In this document: positions 35,082-44,822 of the stretch, one piece after another
How the letters are laid out: each line of letters begins with the position of its first letter
How positions within the stretch are numbered: the first letter of the stretch is position 1
Origin: Pseudomonas promysalinigenes
GTDB lineage: Bacteria > Pseudomonadota > Gammaproteobacteria > Pseudomonadales > Pseudomonadaceae
Length of the DNA stretch: 64,000 bases
Assembly (NCBI RefSeq): GCF_014269025.2
Contig: NZ_CP077094.1
Location: 4,303,501-4,367,500 of the forward strand
Direction: 5' to 3'
Translations under genes and position numbers: made by a program
The notes under the pieces: model-generated
The model's database searches: none
Seen by the model: the letters and a program-made list of their open reading frames with translations, nothing else
What the model was told of the DNA's origin: nothing

Positions 35082-36290
35082 ATGAACCCATCGACGCATC
35101 TCTATTCCTGGCGTGGGACCGACGCCAGCGGCGCTACGCTCAGTGGCCAAGTGAGTGGGCGCAGCCCGGCTTATGCCCGGGCCGGTTTGCAGCGCCAGGG
35201 CATTCGCGTGGTAAGCCTGCGCCCAGCGGGGGGCTTGCAGTGGCGCTTGCCCAAGCCACGGGAAAAAGCCGACCCAGCGGGCTTCAGCCGGCAATTGGCG
35301 ACCTTACTCAGGGCCGGGGTGCCGCTGTTGCAGGCCTTCGAAGTGATGGGCCGCAGTGGTTGCAGTGCCGGGCAGGCAGCCTTGCTGGATAAATTGAAAC
35401 GGGATGTGGGATCTGGGCTGGGCCTGGCGGATGCGCTGCAGCGCCATCCGGCGTGGTTCGATGATTTGTACTGCAACCTGGTACGCGTGGGGGAACAATC
35501 AGGGACGCTCGATCGGCAGCTGGAACAACTGGCGGGGATGCTTGAGCAGCATCAGTTGCTGCGTAAACGGGTACGTAAGGCAATGCTGTACCCGCTGCTG
35601 CTGTTGCTGACTGGCCTAGGTGTTTCGGCAGTTCTGTTACTGGAGGTAATCCCGCGTTTCGAGCAATTGTTTGCCGGTTTCGACACTGCTTTACCAGCCT
35701 TCACACAATGGGTGATCGACTTGTCCACAGGCGTGGGACGGTTCGGGCCGTTGCTGTTGTCGATCACGTTTGGTTTGGGTTTTGGCCTGGCCCGGCTGTA
35801 TCGGAAGCATGCGCCAGCGCGCTTGTGGCTAACTGCCAGGGCCTTGCGCATTCCTGTGTTCGGCAAGCTGCTTAGCCAAGCGGCGCTGGCGCGCTTCGCA
35901 CGAACCCTGGCCACTTCCTACACAGCAGGGGTCCCGTTGCTGGATGCGTTGGTGACGGTGGCCAGGGCCTGCGGCAACGACCTGCACGAACAAGCGGTGC
36001 AGCGGCTACGCCTTGGCATGGCCAACGGGCAGGCGCTGAACCAGGCAATGGCCAGTGATCCACTGTTCCCCCCTTTGCTGGTGCAACTCACGGCGATTGG
36101 GGAATCCAGCGGAACGCTGGACCAGATGCTGGACAAGTCAGCCAGCCATTACGAAGAACAGGTGCGTCATGCCCTGGACCAATTGACCGGCCTGCTGGAG
36201 CCGGCCATCGTGGTGGTGCTGGGGGTGTTGGTAGGCGGGCTGGTGGTGGCGATGTACCTGCCGATCTTCCAACTGGGTAGCTTGATCTGA
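35082..36290 (+). CDS. pilC: type IV pilus inner-membrane platform protein
   Basis: 402 residues. Two GspF-type repeats, one at ~70-190 ('FSRQLATLLRAGVPLLQAFE', 'LSLADALQRHP'-like), the second at ~270-390 ('LARFARTLATSYTAGVPLLDAL', 'AMASDPLFPPLLVQLTAIGESSGTLDQML'). Three to four membrane segments. Start has AAGGA seven bases upstream. It runs into pilD with a 2-base gap. No pilB (assembly ATPase) lies between pilA and pilC, as is known for P. putida WCS358. Confidence 0.95.
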   Translation: MNPSTHLYSWRGTDASGATLSGQVSGRSPAYARAGLQRQGIRVVSLRPAGGLQWRLPKPREKADPAGFSRQLATLLRAGVPLLQAFEVMGRSGCSAGQAALLDKLKRDVGSGLGLADALQRHPAWFDDLYCNLVRVGEQSGTLDRQLEQLAGMLEQHQLLRKRVRKAMLYPLLLLLTGLGVSAVLLLEVIPRFEQLFAGFDTALPAFTQWVIDLSTGVGRFGPLLLSITFGLGFGLARLYRKHAPARLWLTARALRIPVFGKLLSQAALARFARTLATSYTAGVPLLDALVTVARACGNDLHEQAVQRLRLGMANGQALNQAMASDPLFPPLLVQLTAIGESSGTLDQMLDKSASHYEEQVRHALDQLTGLLEPAIVVVLGVLVGGLVVAMYLPIFQLGSLI

Positions 36291-36292
36291 AC

Positions 36293-37159
36293 ATGGCCGC
36301 CTGGACTGCACTGGCTGAACAGCCGTCATATTTCATTTGCCTGGCAGCGGTGCTCGGGCTGCTGATGGGCAGTTTTCTCAATGTACTGGTGCATCGCCTG
36401 CCGATCATGCTCGAGCGCCAGTGGCAGCGTGAGGCGCAGCAGGTGCTGGGCTTGCCTACCCGGCAGCACGAGCGCTTCGACCTGCTGCTACCCGCTTCCC
36501 ACTGCCCACCGTGCAAGCATGCGATTCGCGCATGGGAGAACATTCCGGTAATCAGTTACCTGGCATTGCGCGGACGCTGCTCGGCTTGCAAGCAGCCGAT
36601 CAGTGCCCGCTATCCATTGGTCGAAGTGGCCTGTGCATTATTGTCGATGGCGGTGGCATGGCATTCTGGCGTCAGCCTCCAGGCCCTTGCCCTGCTGATG
36701 CTGACCTGGAGCCTGTTGGCACTGAGCCTGATCGACCAGGACCAACAGCTTTTGCCTGATGTGCTGGTGCTGCCGACGCTATGGCTGGGTTTGATGGTCA
36801 ACGCCTTCGATATGCTGGTCGCATTGCCCGATGCCCTCTGGGGCGCGGTGGCCGGTTACCTCAGCCTGTGGTCGGTGTACTGGGTATTCAAGCTGGTCAC
36901 CGGCAAGGAAGGCATGGGCTATGGCGATTTCAAGTTATTGGCGCTCATCGGCGCGTGGGGCGGCTGGCAGGTACTACCGATGACCATGCTGTTATCATCG
37001 CTGATCGGTGTGGTCGCGGGCTTGTGCCTGCTGCGCCTACGCAAGCAATCGGCCAGTACTGCCATCGCCTTTGGCCCTTATCTGGCAACTGCGGGGTGGA
37101 TTGCTGTGCTCTGGGGTGATGAAATATACGCCTTCTACCTGCAACTGTTTGGAATGTGA
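36293..37159 (+). CDS. pilD: prepilin peptidase/N-methyltransferase
   Basis: 288 residues. Zinc-type cysteines C71, C74, C96 and C99 in the cytoplasmic loop. Catalytic aspartates are Asp148 ('SLIDQDQQ') and Asp212 ('GYGDFKLL') in the GxGD motif. Multiple membrane segments. It cleaves and N-methylates PilA and also type II secretion pseudopilins, so it is usually essential for several systems. Stop overlaps the coaE ATG by one base (TGATG). Confidence 0.96.
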   Translation: MAAWTALAEQPSYFICLAAVLGLLMGSFLNVLVHRLPIMLERQWQREAQQVLGLPTRQHERFDLLLPASHCPPCKHAIRAWENIPVISYLALRGRCSACKQPISARYPLVEVACALLSMAVAWHSGVSLQALALLMLTWSLLALSLIDQDQQLLPDVLVLPTLWLGLMVNAFDMLVALPDALWGAVAGYLSLWSVYWVFKLVTGKEGMGYGDFKLLALIGAWGGWQVLPMTMLLSSLIGVVAGLCLLRLRKQSASTAIAFGPYLATAGWIAVLWGDEIYAFYLQLFGM

Positions 37160-37782
37160 TGACCAGCAAGGCCTTCACCCCCTGGATTCTCGGGCTGACC
37201 GGCGGCATCGGCAGCGGCAAGAGCGCCGCCGCCGAGCGCTTCGTCGAGCTTGGCGTGCACTTGGTCGATGCCGATCAAGCGGCGCGCTGGGTAGTCGAAC
37301 CTGGCCGCCCGGCACTGGCCAGCATCGTCGAGCGTTTTGGCCCCGGCGTGTTGCAGGGCGATGGCCAACTGGATCGTGCGGCCTTGCGCCAACTGATCTT
37401 TGCCGACCCGGCTCAGCGCAAGTGGCTGGAGCAACTGCTGCACCCACTGATCGGCCAGGAAATCTTCAGCTACCTGGCCAAGGCGCAGTCGCCCTATGCG
37501 GTTTATGTGTCGCCGCTGCTTATCGAATCGGGCCAACATCAGAAGGTCCAGCGCGTGCTGGTCATCGATGTGCCGCAGGAAATCCAGGTGGCACGCACCC
37601 TGGCCCGGGACAACACCAGCCCCGAGCAGGTGCAGGCCATCCTCAAGGCGCAGCTGGCCCGTGAGGAGCGTCTAGCTCATGCTGACGACGTGGTGAACAA
37701 CAATGCCGACCTGGCCGCGCTGTACACGCAGATTGACCGCTTGCACCACTTTTACCTGACTTTACGAGGAGGCCAGCCATGA
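37159..37782 (+). CDS. coaE: dephospho-CoA kinase
   Basis: 207 residues. P-loop GGIGSGKS at residues 15-22; '[12 protein letters not shown]' follows. Final step of CoA synthesis: phosphorylates dephospho-CoA at the 3'-OH. Starts inside the pilD stop (1-base overlap), and overlaps yacG by 4 bases (ATGA). A GTG three bases earlier is possible but less likely. The pilD-coaE-yacG order is the usual one in Pseudomonas. Confidence 0.96.
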   Translation: MTSKAFTPWILGLTGGIGSGKSAAAERFVELGVHLVDADQAARWVVEPGRPALASIVERFGPGVLQGDGQLDRAALRQLIFADPAQRKWLEQLLHPLIGQEIFSYLAKAQSPYAVYVSPLLIESGQHQKVQRVLVIDVPQEIQVARTLARDNTSPEQVQAILKAQLAREERLAHADDVVNNNADLAALYTQIDRLHHFYLTLRGGQP

Positions 37783-37979
37783 GCCAGCCATTGACCGTCG
37801 ATTGCCCGACCTGTGGCGCACCTGTGGAATGGAACGATAAAAGCGCGTTCCGGCCGTTTTGTTCCGATCGCTGCAAGCTGATCGACCTGGGCGCCTGGGC
37901 GGCAGAAGAGCACAAGATTCCGGTGGCCCCGGACGCCGAAGACGAGCTGTTTTCCGGGGAACTAGAGCCGCGGCACTGA
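37779..37979 (+). CDS. yacG: DNA gyrase inhibitor YacG
   Basis: 66 residues. Zinc ribbon with Cys9, Cys12, Cys28 and Cys32 ('[11 protein letters not shown]', '[15 protein letters not shown]'). Acidic tail. In E. coli it binds GyrB and inhibits gyrase. Overlaps coaE by 4 bases and ends the operon. Confidence 0.93.
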   Translation: MSQPLTVDCPTCGAPVEWNDKSAFRPFCSDRCKLIDLGAWAAEEHKIPVAPDAEDELFSGELEPRH

Positions 37980-38023
37980 GCATGATGTAGCTGTACCGGG
38001 CGCTTGGCAGTTAAACCCTCCTA

Positions 38024-38052
38024 CCGGCCTCTGCGCGGGTTTGCTCGCGAAG
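38024..38052. repeat. REP-like element
   Basis: ccggcctctgcgcgggtttg followed by ctcgcgaag resembles the P. putida REP core, imperfectly conserved. Sits in the 94-base gap between yacG and the CbiM-like gene. Confidence 0.45.
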
Positions 38053-38073
38053 TGCTCGGCACAGTCGATACAT

Positions 38074-38760
38074 TCATCCGCGCTCGTCATCCTTCCACGG
38101 CGCCTGCAAATACCGGGTGCGGTTAAACGTTTCCAGCCAGTCCGGGCAAAACACCACCAAGGCGCTGATCACCGTACCGTTGATGAATGCCTCCGGAAAC
38201 ATCATCAACCACAGATAGCCGATAAAGTCGCTGAGCCACTCTGGCATAGCGAAGCGGCCATCCAGCCATAGCACCCCTAATGCTACCGGCAGGCAAATCA
38301 GCACCGTCAGCGCAGCGGGGAAAAAACCCGAACAGAAGATGTACACGAACAGGTTACGCGGCTGCGCACGCTCGACCAAGATCGCGCACACCTCGGTAAT
38401 CAACACCGGCAAGCCCACCAGCAGCAACCCGTTGACCCCAAGCGCTGCCACGTCCTGCCGCCCTAGCACCAGCAAGCCAAGCTGGGCGAGAAAGCCCCCG
38501 AGCACCGCCAGGGGCCAGTCCAGCAGCAAGGTCACCGCCGTCATGCCGATGAAGTGATACGACACACCGGTATCGAAATCACGCCGCACCAGCCACAGGG
38601 CAAACAAGCAGAACACCGTACCAAACAGCAGGTGCTGACGCCGCCGATCCGTGCACAGTTCTATCCACCGCGTACGTGATGCTGCCCAAATCAACAAGGC
38701 AAAGTACCCCAGCCAACCGAGGGTCATGGTGACAGCAGACAGAACGTAGGCGCTGATCAC
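38074..38760 (-). CDS. CbiM-like energy-coupling permease
   Basis: 228 residues with about six hydrophobic segments. Hallmarks are 'YHFIGMTAVTLLLDWPLAVLGGFLAQL' and 'LWLMMFPEAFINGTVISALVVF', the CbiM/NikM-type S-component pattern. No ECF ATPase or T-component is adjacent. Ligand (cobalt, nickel or other) not decidable. Divergent from the DUF1780 gene. Confidence 0.8.
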   Translation of the reverse strand: MISAYVLSAVTMTLGWLGYFALLIWAASRTRWIELCTDRRRQHLLFGTVFCLFALWLVRRDFDTGVSYHFIGMTAVTLLLDWPLAVLGGFLAQLGLLVLGRQDVAALGVNGLLLVGLPVLITEVCAILVERAQPRNLFVYIFCSGFFPAALTVLICLPVALGVLWLDGRFAMPEWLSDFIGYLWLMMFPEAFINGTVISALVVFCPDWLETFNRTRYLQAPWKDDERG

Positions 38761-38864
38761 AGGCAGCTTGCTCCGGGCAGGTCTATTTCGAGTCTATACC
38801 CTGATGCCGATTCCCATGGTCGAACAGGGCCTTACGGTCACAATTGCAAGCTAAGCTAGTACCC

Positions 38865-39494
38865 ATGGATGACTCCGACTACCTGCGCCTGCTTACCATC
38901 CAGGCCGAACAAGCCAATGCCTTTTTATCCAACGCCCGTAAATGGGAGCGGGAGCGTTGGGTGTGCCAGCGCCTGTTGCAAGGGCTGAACATTCCTTATC
39001 GCAGCGATGACTTCACCCCCGCCGGCCAGGAGCCGCCGGACGTGCTTTTTCGCGATGCCGCATTCGAAGTGTTTTTCGTGCTCGACGAGGGCCGCCGGCT
39101 GAACGACGAATGGCGAGAAGAGCTGCAGCGTCGGCGCAGTGCCTTTTCTCTGGCGCAGTTGGTACGGCGCCAGACGCGCCCCCGACGTATTGCTGCCACC
39201 GAGCTGCTTGCGCGCCTGGCGCCGACCCTGCGCAAGAAGGCCCACAACTATCGCGAGCGCGGGCTGGAGCTGGGCGAGTTGGACATCATCGCCTTCGCCA
39301 GCCTCAAGCGTGAGGTGCTCGACCTCAACACGCATTTCCCACCGCCCACCGAATACCTGCGCCAGGGCTGGCGCTCGCTGTCGCTGGTTGGGCCAACGTT
39401 CGCCCGGGTGCTGTTCGCCCACCCTGATGCGCCAGATTTTCTGCGCAGCAACTTGGGGCGTAGCATCGTGTTCGATGTAGGCATCAGTCTTTGA
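38865..39494 (+). CDS. DUF1780 protein
   Basis: 209 residues from ATG 38865. N-terminal helical 'DDSDYLRLLTIQAEQANAFLSNARKWERERWVCQ'-type segment (residues 2-35), then 'PPDVLFRDAAFEVFFVLDEGRRL', which loosely resembles a nuclease-fold beta strand pattern but lacks a clear Lys. C-terminal Arg/Leu-rich region. Function unknown; conserved in Pseudomonas near ndh. No adjacent gene gives a clue. Confidence 0.82.
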   Translation: MDDSDYLRLLTIQAEQANAFLSNARKWERERWVCQRLLQGLNIPYRSDDFTPAGQEPPDVLFRDAAFEVFFVLDEGRRLNDEWREELQRRRSAFSLAQLVRRQTRPRRIAATELLARLAPTLRKKAHNYRERGLELGELDIIAFASLKREVLDLNTHFPPPTEYLRQGWRSLSLVGPTFARVLFAHPDAPDFLRSNLGRSIVFDVGISL

Positions 39495-39626
39495 TCCACT
39501 GCCGAGACTCTTTGCGATGGCGTAGACTCGGCGCCAAGGATGCAAAGCATTATCCTCTGTGTGAGGTTCGAGCATGAACACTGTGGCGTTCGTGCAGTCT
39601 CAAACGTCTACCTGACGAGGCCCACC

Positions 39627-39800
39627 ATGACCAGCCGCCTGAACCCGGAAGATCAGCGTCGTGTCGATGAGTATCTGCAAGCCCCTCAGCATCAAGTCGA
39701 GCGCCGGCCTTTTCGGCCCTGGCTGCTCCTTGTGCTGGTGCTGGCGGTGACCATCGGGTTGGGCCTCGTCAGCCGCCTGCTGAGTGGACTGGTGCTATGA
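39627..39800 (+). CDS. DUF3094 small membrane protein
   Basis: 57 residues from ATG 39627 with GAGG six bases upstream. Cytoplasmic N-terminus 'RLNPEDQRRVDEYL', then one membrane helix 'WLLLVLVLAVTIGLGLVSRLL'. Lies between DUF1780 and ndh. Function unknown. Confidence 0.85.
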   Translation: MTSRLNPEDQRRVDEYLQAPQHQVERRPFRPWLLLVLVLAVTIGLGLVSRLLSGLVL

Positions 39801-39884
39801 GCTGCCTGGCGCTCGCCCTCCCCTCGTGCAGTTTGCGGCCGGCCCTTTGGGCCAAGAATTCCGTAAACCTTATGAGATATCCCC

Positions 39885-41180
39885 ATGACTCATCGCATCG
39901 TGATTGTCGGCGGCGGCGCCGGCGGCCTGGAACTGGCGACCCGCCTGGGTAAAAGCCTGGGCAAGCGCAAGCAGGCCGAAATCACCCTGGTCGACGCCAA
40001 CCTCACCCACATCTGGAAACCACTGCTGCACGAAGTGGCCGCCGGCTCGCTGAACTCCTCGGAAGACGAGCTGAACTACGTGGCCCAAGCCAAGTGGAAC
40101 CACTTCAACTTCCAGCTGGGCCGCATGAGCGGCCTGGACCGTGAGGGCAAGCAGATCCAACTGGCCGCAACCCTTGATGAAGAGGGCCGCGAATTGTTGC
40201 CTGCGCGCGTGCTGGGCTATGACACCTTGGTGATTGCGGTGGGGTCCAACACCAACGACTTCGGCACCCTGGGCGCAGCGCAGCACTGCCTGTTCCTCGA
40301 TACCCGCAAGCAGGCCGAGCGCTTCCACCAGCAGTTGCTGAACCACTACCTGCGTGCGCACGCTGGTGATGTAGCCAGCGAAAAGATCAGCGTGGCCATC
40401 GTCGGCGCAGGGGCCACGGGCGTGGAGCTGGCAGCCGAGCTGCACCACGCCGCCCACGAGCTGGCGGCTTATGGCCTGGACCGCATCCAGCCCAAGGACA
40501 TGCATATCACGGTCATCGAGGCCGGCCCGCGTGTATTGCCGGCGTTGCCTGAGCGTATCAGCGTGCCGGTCCACAAGACCCTGGAAAAGCTCGGTGTCAA
40601 GGTGATGACCAATGCCGCGGTCAGTGAAGTGACCGAAGATGGCTTGAAAACCAAGGACGGTGAAGTGATTCAGGCCAGCCTCAAGGTCTGGGCGGCAGGC
40701 ATTCGCGCGCCGGCCTTCCTGAAGGATATCGATGGCCTGGAAACCAACCGTATCAATCAGCTGGTGGTGCGCCCTACCCTGCAAACCACCCGCGATGACG
40801 ATATCTTCGCCTTTGGTGACTGTGCCGCGTGTCCGCAACCAGACAGCGACCGGAATGTTCCCCCACGCGCCCAGGCCGCGCACCAGCAGGCTTCGATGCT
40901 GGCGCAAAGCTTGAAGGCGCGCCTGGAAAACAAACCACTGCCGACCTACGCGTACAAGGACTACGGCTCACTGGTATCGCTGTCGCGCTTCTCGGCGGTC
41001 GGCAACTTGATGGGTAACCTGATGGGCAGCGTCAAGCTGGAGGGGTGGCTGGCGCGGATGTTCTACGTGTCGTTGTACCGCATGCACCAGATGGCGCTTT
41101 ACGGGTTCTTCCGCACCGCGCTGATGATGTTGGGCAGCAAGATTGGCCGAGGCACCGAACCGCGCCTGAAGCTGCACTGA
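39885..41180 (+). CDS. ndh: type II NADH dehydrogenase
   Basis: 431 residues. Two Rossmann motifs: FAD 'IVGGGAGGLELATRLG' at 5-20 and NADH 'IVGAGATGVELAAEL' at ~168-182. 'FAFGDCA' (~308) and 'PRAQAAHQQA' follow. C-terminal amphipathic region ('FYVSLYRMHQMALYGFFRTALMM') anchors it to the inner membrane. Non-proton-pumping electron entry to quinone. Short AT-rich start region, no strong SD seen. Confidence 0.95.
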   Translation: MTHRIVIVGGGAGGLELATRLGKSLGKRKQAEITLVDANLTHIWKPLLHEVAAGSLNSSEDELNYVAQAKWNHFNFQLGRMSGLDREGKQIQLAATLDEEGRELLPARVLGYDTLVIAVGSNTNDFGTLGAAQHCLFLDTRKQAERFHQQLLNHYLRAHAGDVASEKISVAIVGAGATGVELAAELHHAAHELAAYGLDRIQPKDMHITVIEAGPRVLPALPERISVPVHKTLEKLGVKVMTNAAVSEVTEDGLKTKDGEVIQASLKVWAAGIRAPAFLKDIDGLETNRINQLVVRPTLQTTRDDDIFAFGDCAACPQPDSDRNVPPRAQAAHQQASMLAQSLKARLENKPLPTYAYKDYGSLVSLSRFSAVGNLMGNLMGSVKLEGWLARMFYVSLYRMHQMALYGFFRTALMMLGSKIGRGTEPRLKLH

Positions 41181-41186
41181 ACACTT

Positions 41187-41250
41187 TTAGGAGCGGGTTC
41201 TCGCGTGAATGCGGCTGTAGCCTTACAGCCCACTCGCCGCTGAACCCGCA
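41187..41250. repeat. REP-like palindromic stretch after ndh
   Basis: The segment after the ndh stop reads 'aggagcgggttctcgcgtg' then 'ctgaacccgcac', an inverted GCGGGTT/AACCCGC pair with Pseudomonas REP character. Confidence 0.4.
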
Positions 41251-41281
41251 CACAGTGGCTTTGCTGAATGCAGGGCAAAGA

Positions 41282-41311
41282 AAAAGGGCATCTCATTCGA
41301 GATGCCCTTTT
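41282..41311 (-). terminator. terminator of the tRNA cluster
   Basis: AAAAGGGCATCTC pairs perfectly with GAGATGCCCTTTT around a 4-base loop. On the minus strand a T-rich tail follows. A near-copy lies between the two Pro-Lys units (41484-41520). Confidence 0.8.
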
Positions 41312-41316
41312 CTATA

Positions 41317-41392
41317 TGGTGGGTCGTGTAGGATTCGAACCTACGACCAATTGGTTAAAAGCCAACTGCTCTACCAACTGAGCTAACGACCC
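41317..41392 (-). tRNA. tRNA-Lys(TTT), copy 2
   Basis: 76 bases with CCA. Acceptor GGGTCGT, anticodon loop CTTTTAA (anticodon TTT). The same sequence occurs at 41523-41598. Confidence 0.97.
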
Positions 41393-41397
41393 GGAAA

Positions 41398-41474
41398 TGG
41401 TCGGGGTGAGGGGATTCGAACTCCTGACATCCTGCTCCCAAAGCAGGCGCGCTACCGGACTGCGCTACACCCCG
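41398..41474 (-). tRNA. tRNA-Pro(TGG), copy 2
   Basis: 77 bases with CCA, acceptor CGGGGTG, anticodon TGG in loop TTTGGGA. Second copy at 41605-41681. Confidence 0.97.
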
Positions 41475-41522
41475 AGGTCTTGCAAAAAAAAGGGCACCTC
41501 ACTCGAGATGCCCCTTTTTACA

Positions 41523-41598
41523 TGGTGGGTCGTGTAGGATTCGAACCTACGACCAATTGGTTAAAAGCCAACTGCTCTACCAACTGAGCTAACGACCC
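41523..41598 (-). tRNA. tRNA-Lys(TTT), copy 1
   Basis: Same mature sequence as the copy at 41317-41392. Confidence 0.97.
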
Positions 41599-41604
41599 GG
41601 AAAA

Positions 41605-41681
41605 TGGTCGGGGTGAGGGGATTCGAACTCCTGACATCCTGCTCCCAAAGCAGGCGCGCTACCGGACTGCGCTACACCCCG
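41605..41681 (-). tRNA. tRNA-Pro(TGG), copy 1
   Basis: Same mature sequence as the copy at 41398-41474. Part of a Pro-Lys unit repeated in tandem. Confidence 0.97.
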
Positions 41682-41685
41682 AGAT

Positions 41686-41761
41686 TGGCTCCGCGACCTG
41701 GACTCGAACCAGGGACCCAATGATTAACAGTCATTTGCTCTACCGACTGAGCTATCGCGGA
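41686..41761 (-). tRNA. tRNA-Asn(GTT)
   Basis: 76 bases with CCA. Acceptor TCCGCGA, anticodon loop CTGTTAA with anticodon GTT. First gene of the Asn-Pro-Lys-Pro-Lys cluster. Confidence 0.97.
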
Positions 41762-42074
41762 ACTGAACTTCGGCACATCTTTACTACTTCGAAGCTTGTG
41801 TTAGCTTCGGTCTCTTTGGCTTACCGCTTTCGCGTTCTAGCTGCTGAGGCCGGCTATTCTACATTCTTCGTTTTGCTTGTCAACCACTTTTTTTCGTTCA
41901 ACTTACTGATTTGTAAGTTGTTTTGCGGCCACCGATGTTGCTGGTGATTCGCTTAGTGCCTGACAACGCGGCGTATATTAGGGTCACTCGTTTTTTGATG
42001 CAAGCAAAAATTTCAAAATTTTCAGCGGGTTACCCATAATTGTTGCAGAGCCTCGATTTTGCGGGCGCGCACAC
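41762..42074. other. gene-free region upstream of the tRNA cluster
   Basis: About 310 bases. Contains the tRNA promoter (41856-41883). The stretch 41880-42040 is markedly AT-rich. A short open frame 41720-41947 is a tRNA and leader shadow. Confidence 0.5.
41856..41883 (-). promoter_or_regulatory. sigma-70-like promoter for the tRNA cluster
   Basis: On the minus strand: TTGACA (perfect -35), 16 bases, then TAGAAT. It is ~95 bases upstream of tRNA-Asn and is the best promoter in the gap. Confidence 0.7.
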
Positions 42075-42101
42075 GAAAAAAAGCCCCGCAAATGCGGGGC
42101 T
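42075..42101 (-). terminator. rho-independent terminator of clpB
   Basis: AGCCCCGC pairs with GCGGGGCT around a 4-base loop; the minus strand shows a TTTTTTT run after it. Confidence 0.9.
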
Positions 42102-42116
42102 CGTGTGCAGCGGCGG

Positions 42117-44681
42117 TCAGGCAAAGACGATTTCGTCGCCCTGCACTTTGGCGGTGATCGCCGTGCCAGGGATGAACTTGCCAGCCAGGATCAGCTGCGC
42201 CAATGGGTTCTCGATCCAGCGCTGGATCGCCCGCTTCAGCGGACGAGCGCCATAGACCGGGTCGTAACCCACCGCAATCAGCTTGTCCAACGCCTCTGGG
42301 CTCAAAGTCAGCGACAATTCGCGCTCCAGCAGACGGCTGCGCAGGCGGCCAAGCTGGATTTCGGTGATGCCTGCGATCTGCTCGCGGCCCAGTGGCTCGA
42401 ACACCACCACTTCGTCGATACGGTTGATGAACTCCGGACGGAAGTGCGCGCCCACAGCATCCATCACCGCAGCACGTTGCGCCTCCCGGTCACCCACCAA
42501 TTCCTGGATCTGCGCAGAGCCCAGGTTGGAGGTCATTACGATCACCGTGTTCCGGAAGTCCACCGTACGGCCATGGCTGTCGGTCAGACGGCCATCTTCG
42601 AGCACCTGCAGCAATACGTTGAACACGTCCGGGTGAGCCTTCTCCACTTCGTCCAGCAATACCACCGAGTAGGGTTTGCGACGCACGGCTTCGGTCAGGT
42701 AACCGCCCTCTTCATAACCCACATAGCCTGGCGGGGCACCGATCAGGCGAGCCACGGAGTGTTTCTCCATGAACTCGGACATGTCGATACGCACCATGGC
42801 CTCCTCGGTGTCGAACAGGAACTCGGCCAGCGCCTTGCACAGTTCGGTCTTGCCCACGCCGGTCGGGCCGAGGAACAGGAACGAACCACTGGGGCGGTTC
42901 GGATCGGACAACCCGGCACGCGAGCGGCGCACGGCATTGGCAACGGCGGTTACCGCTTCGCCCTGGCCGATCACCCGCTGGTGCAACAGCTCTTCCATCT
43001 TCAGCAGCTTCTCGCGCTCACCTTCAAGCATCTTGGCCACGGGAATACCGGTCCATTTCGATACCACTTCGGCAATTTCTTCCTCGGTGACCTTGTTGCG
43101 CAGCAGTTGGTTGTCAGTCTTGCCGTGCTGGTCGACCATCTGCAGGCTGCGCTCCAGGTCTGGGATCACCCCATACTGCAGCTCGGCCATGCGGCTCAGG
43201 TCACCCTTGCGACGGGCGCTTTCCAGCTCTTGGCGTGCTTGCTCGATCTTCTGCTGGATCTGCGCCGAGCCCTGCACTTCGGCCTTCTCCGAAGCCCAGA
43301 TCTCTTCCAGGTCAGAGTACTCGCGCTCCAACCGCTCGATTTCCTCGGTGAGCTTCTCCAGACGCTTCTTGGCCGCCTCGTCCTGCTCTTTTTTCAGTGC
43401 CTGGGATTCAACCTTGAGCTGGATCAGGCGACGGTCGAGGCGGTCGAGCACTTCCGGCTTGGAGTCGATTTCCATCCGAATGCGGCTGGCCGCTTCGTCA
43501 ATCAGGTCAATGGCCTTGTCGGGCAATTGGCGGTCAGTGATGTAGCGATGGCTGAGCTTGGCCGCAGCGATGATCGCCCCGTCGGTGATGGCTACCTTGT
43601 GGTGCACTTCATAGCGCTCTTTCAAGCCGCGCAGAATCGCGATGGTGTCTTCCTCGCTCGGCTCTTCCACCAGCACCTTCTGGAAACGGCGCTCCAGCGC
43701 CGCGTCTTTCTCGATGAACTGGCGGTATTCGTTGAGCGTAGTCGCGCCCACACAGTGCAACTCACCACGGGCCAGGGCGGGCTTGAGCATGTTGCCAGCG
43801 TCCATTGCACCTTCGCCTTTACCGGCGCCAACCATGGTGTGCAATTCGTCGATGAACAGGATGATCTGGCCTTCCTGCTTGGACAGCTCGTTCAGCAGGC
43901 CTTTCAGGCGCTCTTCGAACTCGCCCCGATATTTGGCACCAGCAATCAGTGCGCCCATATCCAGCGCAAGCAAACGCTTGCCTTTGAGGCCGTCTGGCAC
44001 TTCACCGTTGATGATGCGCTGGGCCAGGCCCTCGGCAATGGCGGTCTTACCCACACCAGGCTCACCGATCAGCACGGGGTTGTTCTTGGTACGGCGTTGC
44101 AGCACCTGCACCGTGCGGCGGATTTCATCGTCGCGGCCGATCACCGGGTCAAGCTTGCCCTCTTCGGCGCGCTTGGTCAGGTCGACAGTGTACTTGTCCA
44201 GCGCCTGACGCGACTCCTCGGCATTGGCGTCGTTCACCGCCGCGCCGCCACGCAGGTTGTTGATGGCGTTTTCCAGGGCCTTCTTGCTTACGCCTTGGCT
44301 GAGCAGCAGCTTGCCGAGCTTGCTGTTCTCGTCCATGGCGGCCAGCAATACCAATTCGCTGGAAATGAACTGGTCGCCTTTCTGCTGGGCCAGGCGGTCA
44401 GCCTGGTTGAGCAGGCGCGCCAAGTCCTGGGACATGTTCACGTCGCCGGTTGGGTTCTGGATTTTCGGCAACTGATCAAGTTCTTTGACCAAAGCCTGGC
44501 GCAGGCTGTTGATGTCGAAACCAACCTGCATCAGCAGCGGTTTGATCGAACCACCCTGCTGCTCGAGCAGTGCCTGCAAAAGGTGCACGGGCTCGATGGC
44601 GGGGTGATCCATGCCAACGGCCAGGGATTGGGCATCGGATATTGCAAGCTGAAGCTTGCTGGTCAAACGGTCTATTCGCAT
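42117..44681 (-). CDS. clpB: ATP-dependent disaggregase ClpB
   Basis: 854 residues, normal length. N-terminal ClpN domain '[23 protein letters not shown]', first AAA with '[13 protein letters not shown]', middle coiled coil (M-domain, residues ~410-520), second AAA with '[14 protein letters not shown]', and the AAA arginine-finger/sensor region. Acts with DnaK to rescue aggregated proteins. A sigma-32-type promoter is 80 bases upstream. Start has GGAAGG; terminator follows. Confidence 0.98.
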   Translation of the reverse strand: MRIDRLTSKLQLAISDAQSLAVGMDHPAIEPVHLLQALLEQQGGSIKPLLMQVGFDINSLRQALVKELDQLPKIQNPTGDVNMSQDLARLLNQADRLAQQKGDQFISSELVLLAAMDENSKLGKLLLSQGVSKKALENAINNLRGGAAVNDANAEESRQALDKYTVDLTKRAEEGKLDPVIGRDDEIRRTVQVLQRRTKNNPVLIGEPGVGKTAIAEGLAQRIINGEVPDGLKGKRLLALDMGALIAGAKYRGEFEERLKGLLNELSKQEGQIILFIDELHTMVGAGKGEGAMDAGNMLKPALARGELHCVGATTLNEYRQFIEKDAALERRFQKVLVEEPSEEDTIAILRGLKERYEVHHKVAITDGAIIAAAKLSHRYITDRQLPDKAIDLIDEAASRIRMEIDSKPEVLDRLDRRLIQLKVESQALKKEQDEAAKKRLEKLTEEIERLEREYSDLEEIWASEKAEVQGSAQIQQKIEQARQELESARRKGDLSRMAELQYGVIPDLERSLQMVDQHGKTDNQLLRNKVTEEEIAEVVSKWTGIPVAKMLEGEREKLLKMEELLHQRVIGQGEAVTAVANAVRRSRAGLSDPNRPSGSFLFLGPTGVGKTELCKALAEFLFDTEEAMVRIDMSEFMEKHSVARLIGAPPGYVGYEEGGYLTEAVRRKPYSVVLLDEVEKAHPDVFNVLLQVLEDGRLTDSHGRTVDFRNTVIVMTSNLGSAQIQELVGDREAQRAAVMDAVGAHFRPEFINRIDEVVVFEPLGREQIAGITEIQLGRLRSRLLERELSLTLSPEALDKLIAVGYDPVYGARPLKRAIQRWIENPLAQLILAGKFIPGTAITAKVQGDEIVFA

Positions 44682-44761
44682 GGGGTTACCTTCCTTTAAA
44701 GGGCAGGTAGGAGCGATGGACAGCGCCTGTTCGTGAAGAAACCTGCCTGAGATGACCTTAT

Positions 44762-44789
44762 AGATAAGGTTGATTCTGGAAGTTTCAAG
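44762..44789 (-). promoter_or_regulatory. sigma-32-like heat-shock promoter of clpB
   Basis: On the minus strand: CTTGAAA (perfect -35), 13 bases, then CCTTATCT against consensus CCCCATNT (two mismatches). About 81 bases ahead of the clpB ATG. Fits heat-shock control. Confidence 0.75.
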
Positions 44790-44822
44790 CGTAGCGGGGT
44801 TGACCGAGGTCAGCTTTTTTGA

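Noticed and set aside
42105..44699. 864-codon open frame antisense to clpB
   Set aside because: A high-GC mirror of a fully recognised ClpB; no domain or start signal of its own.
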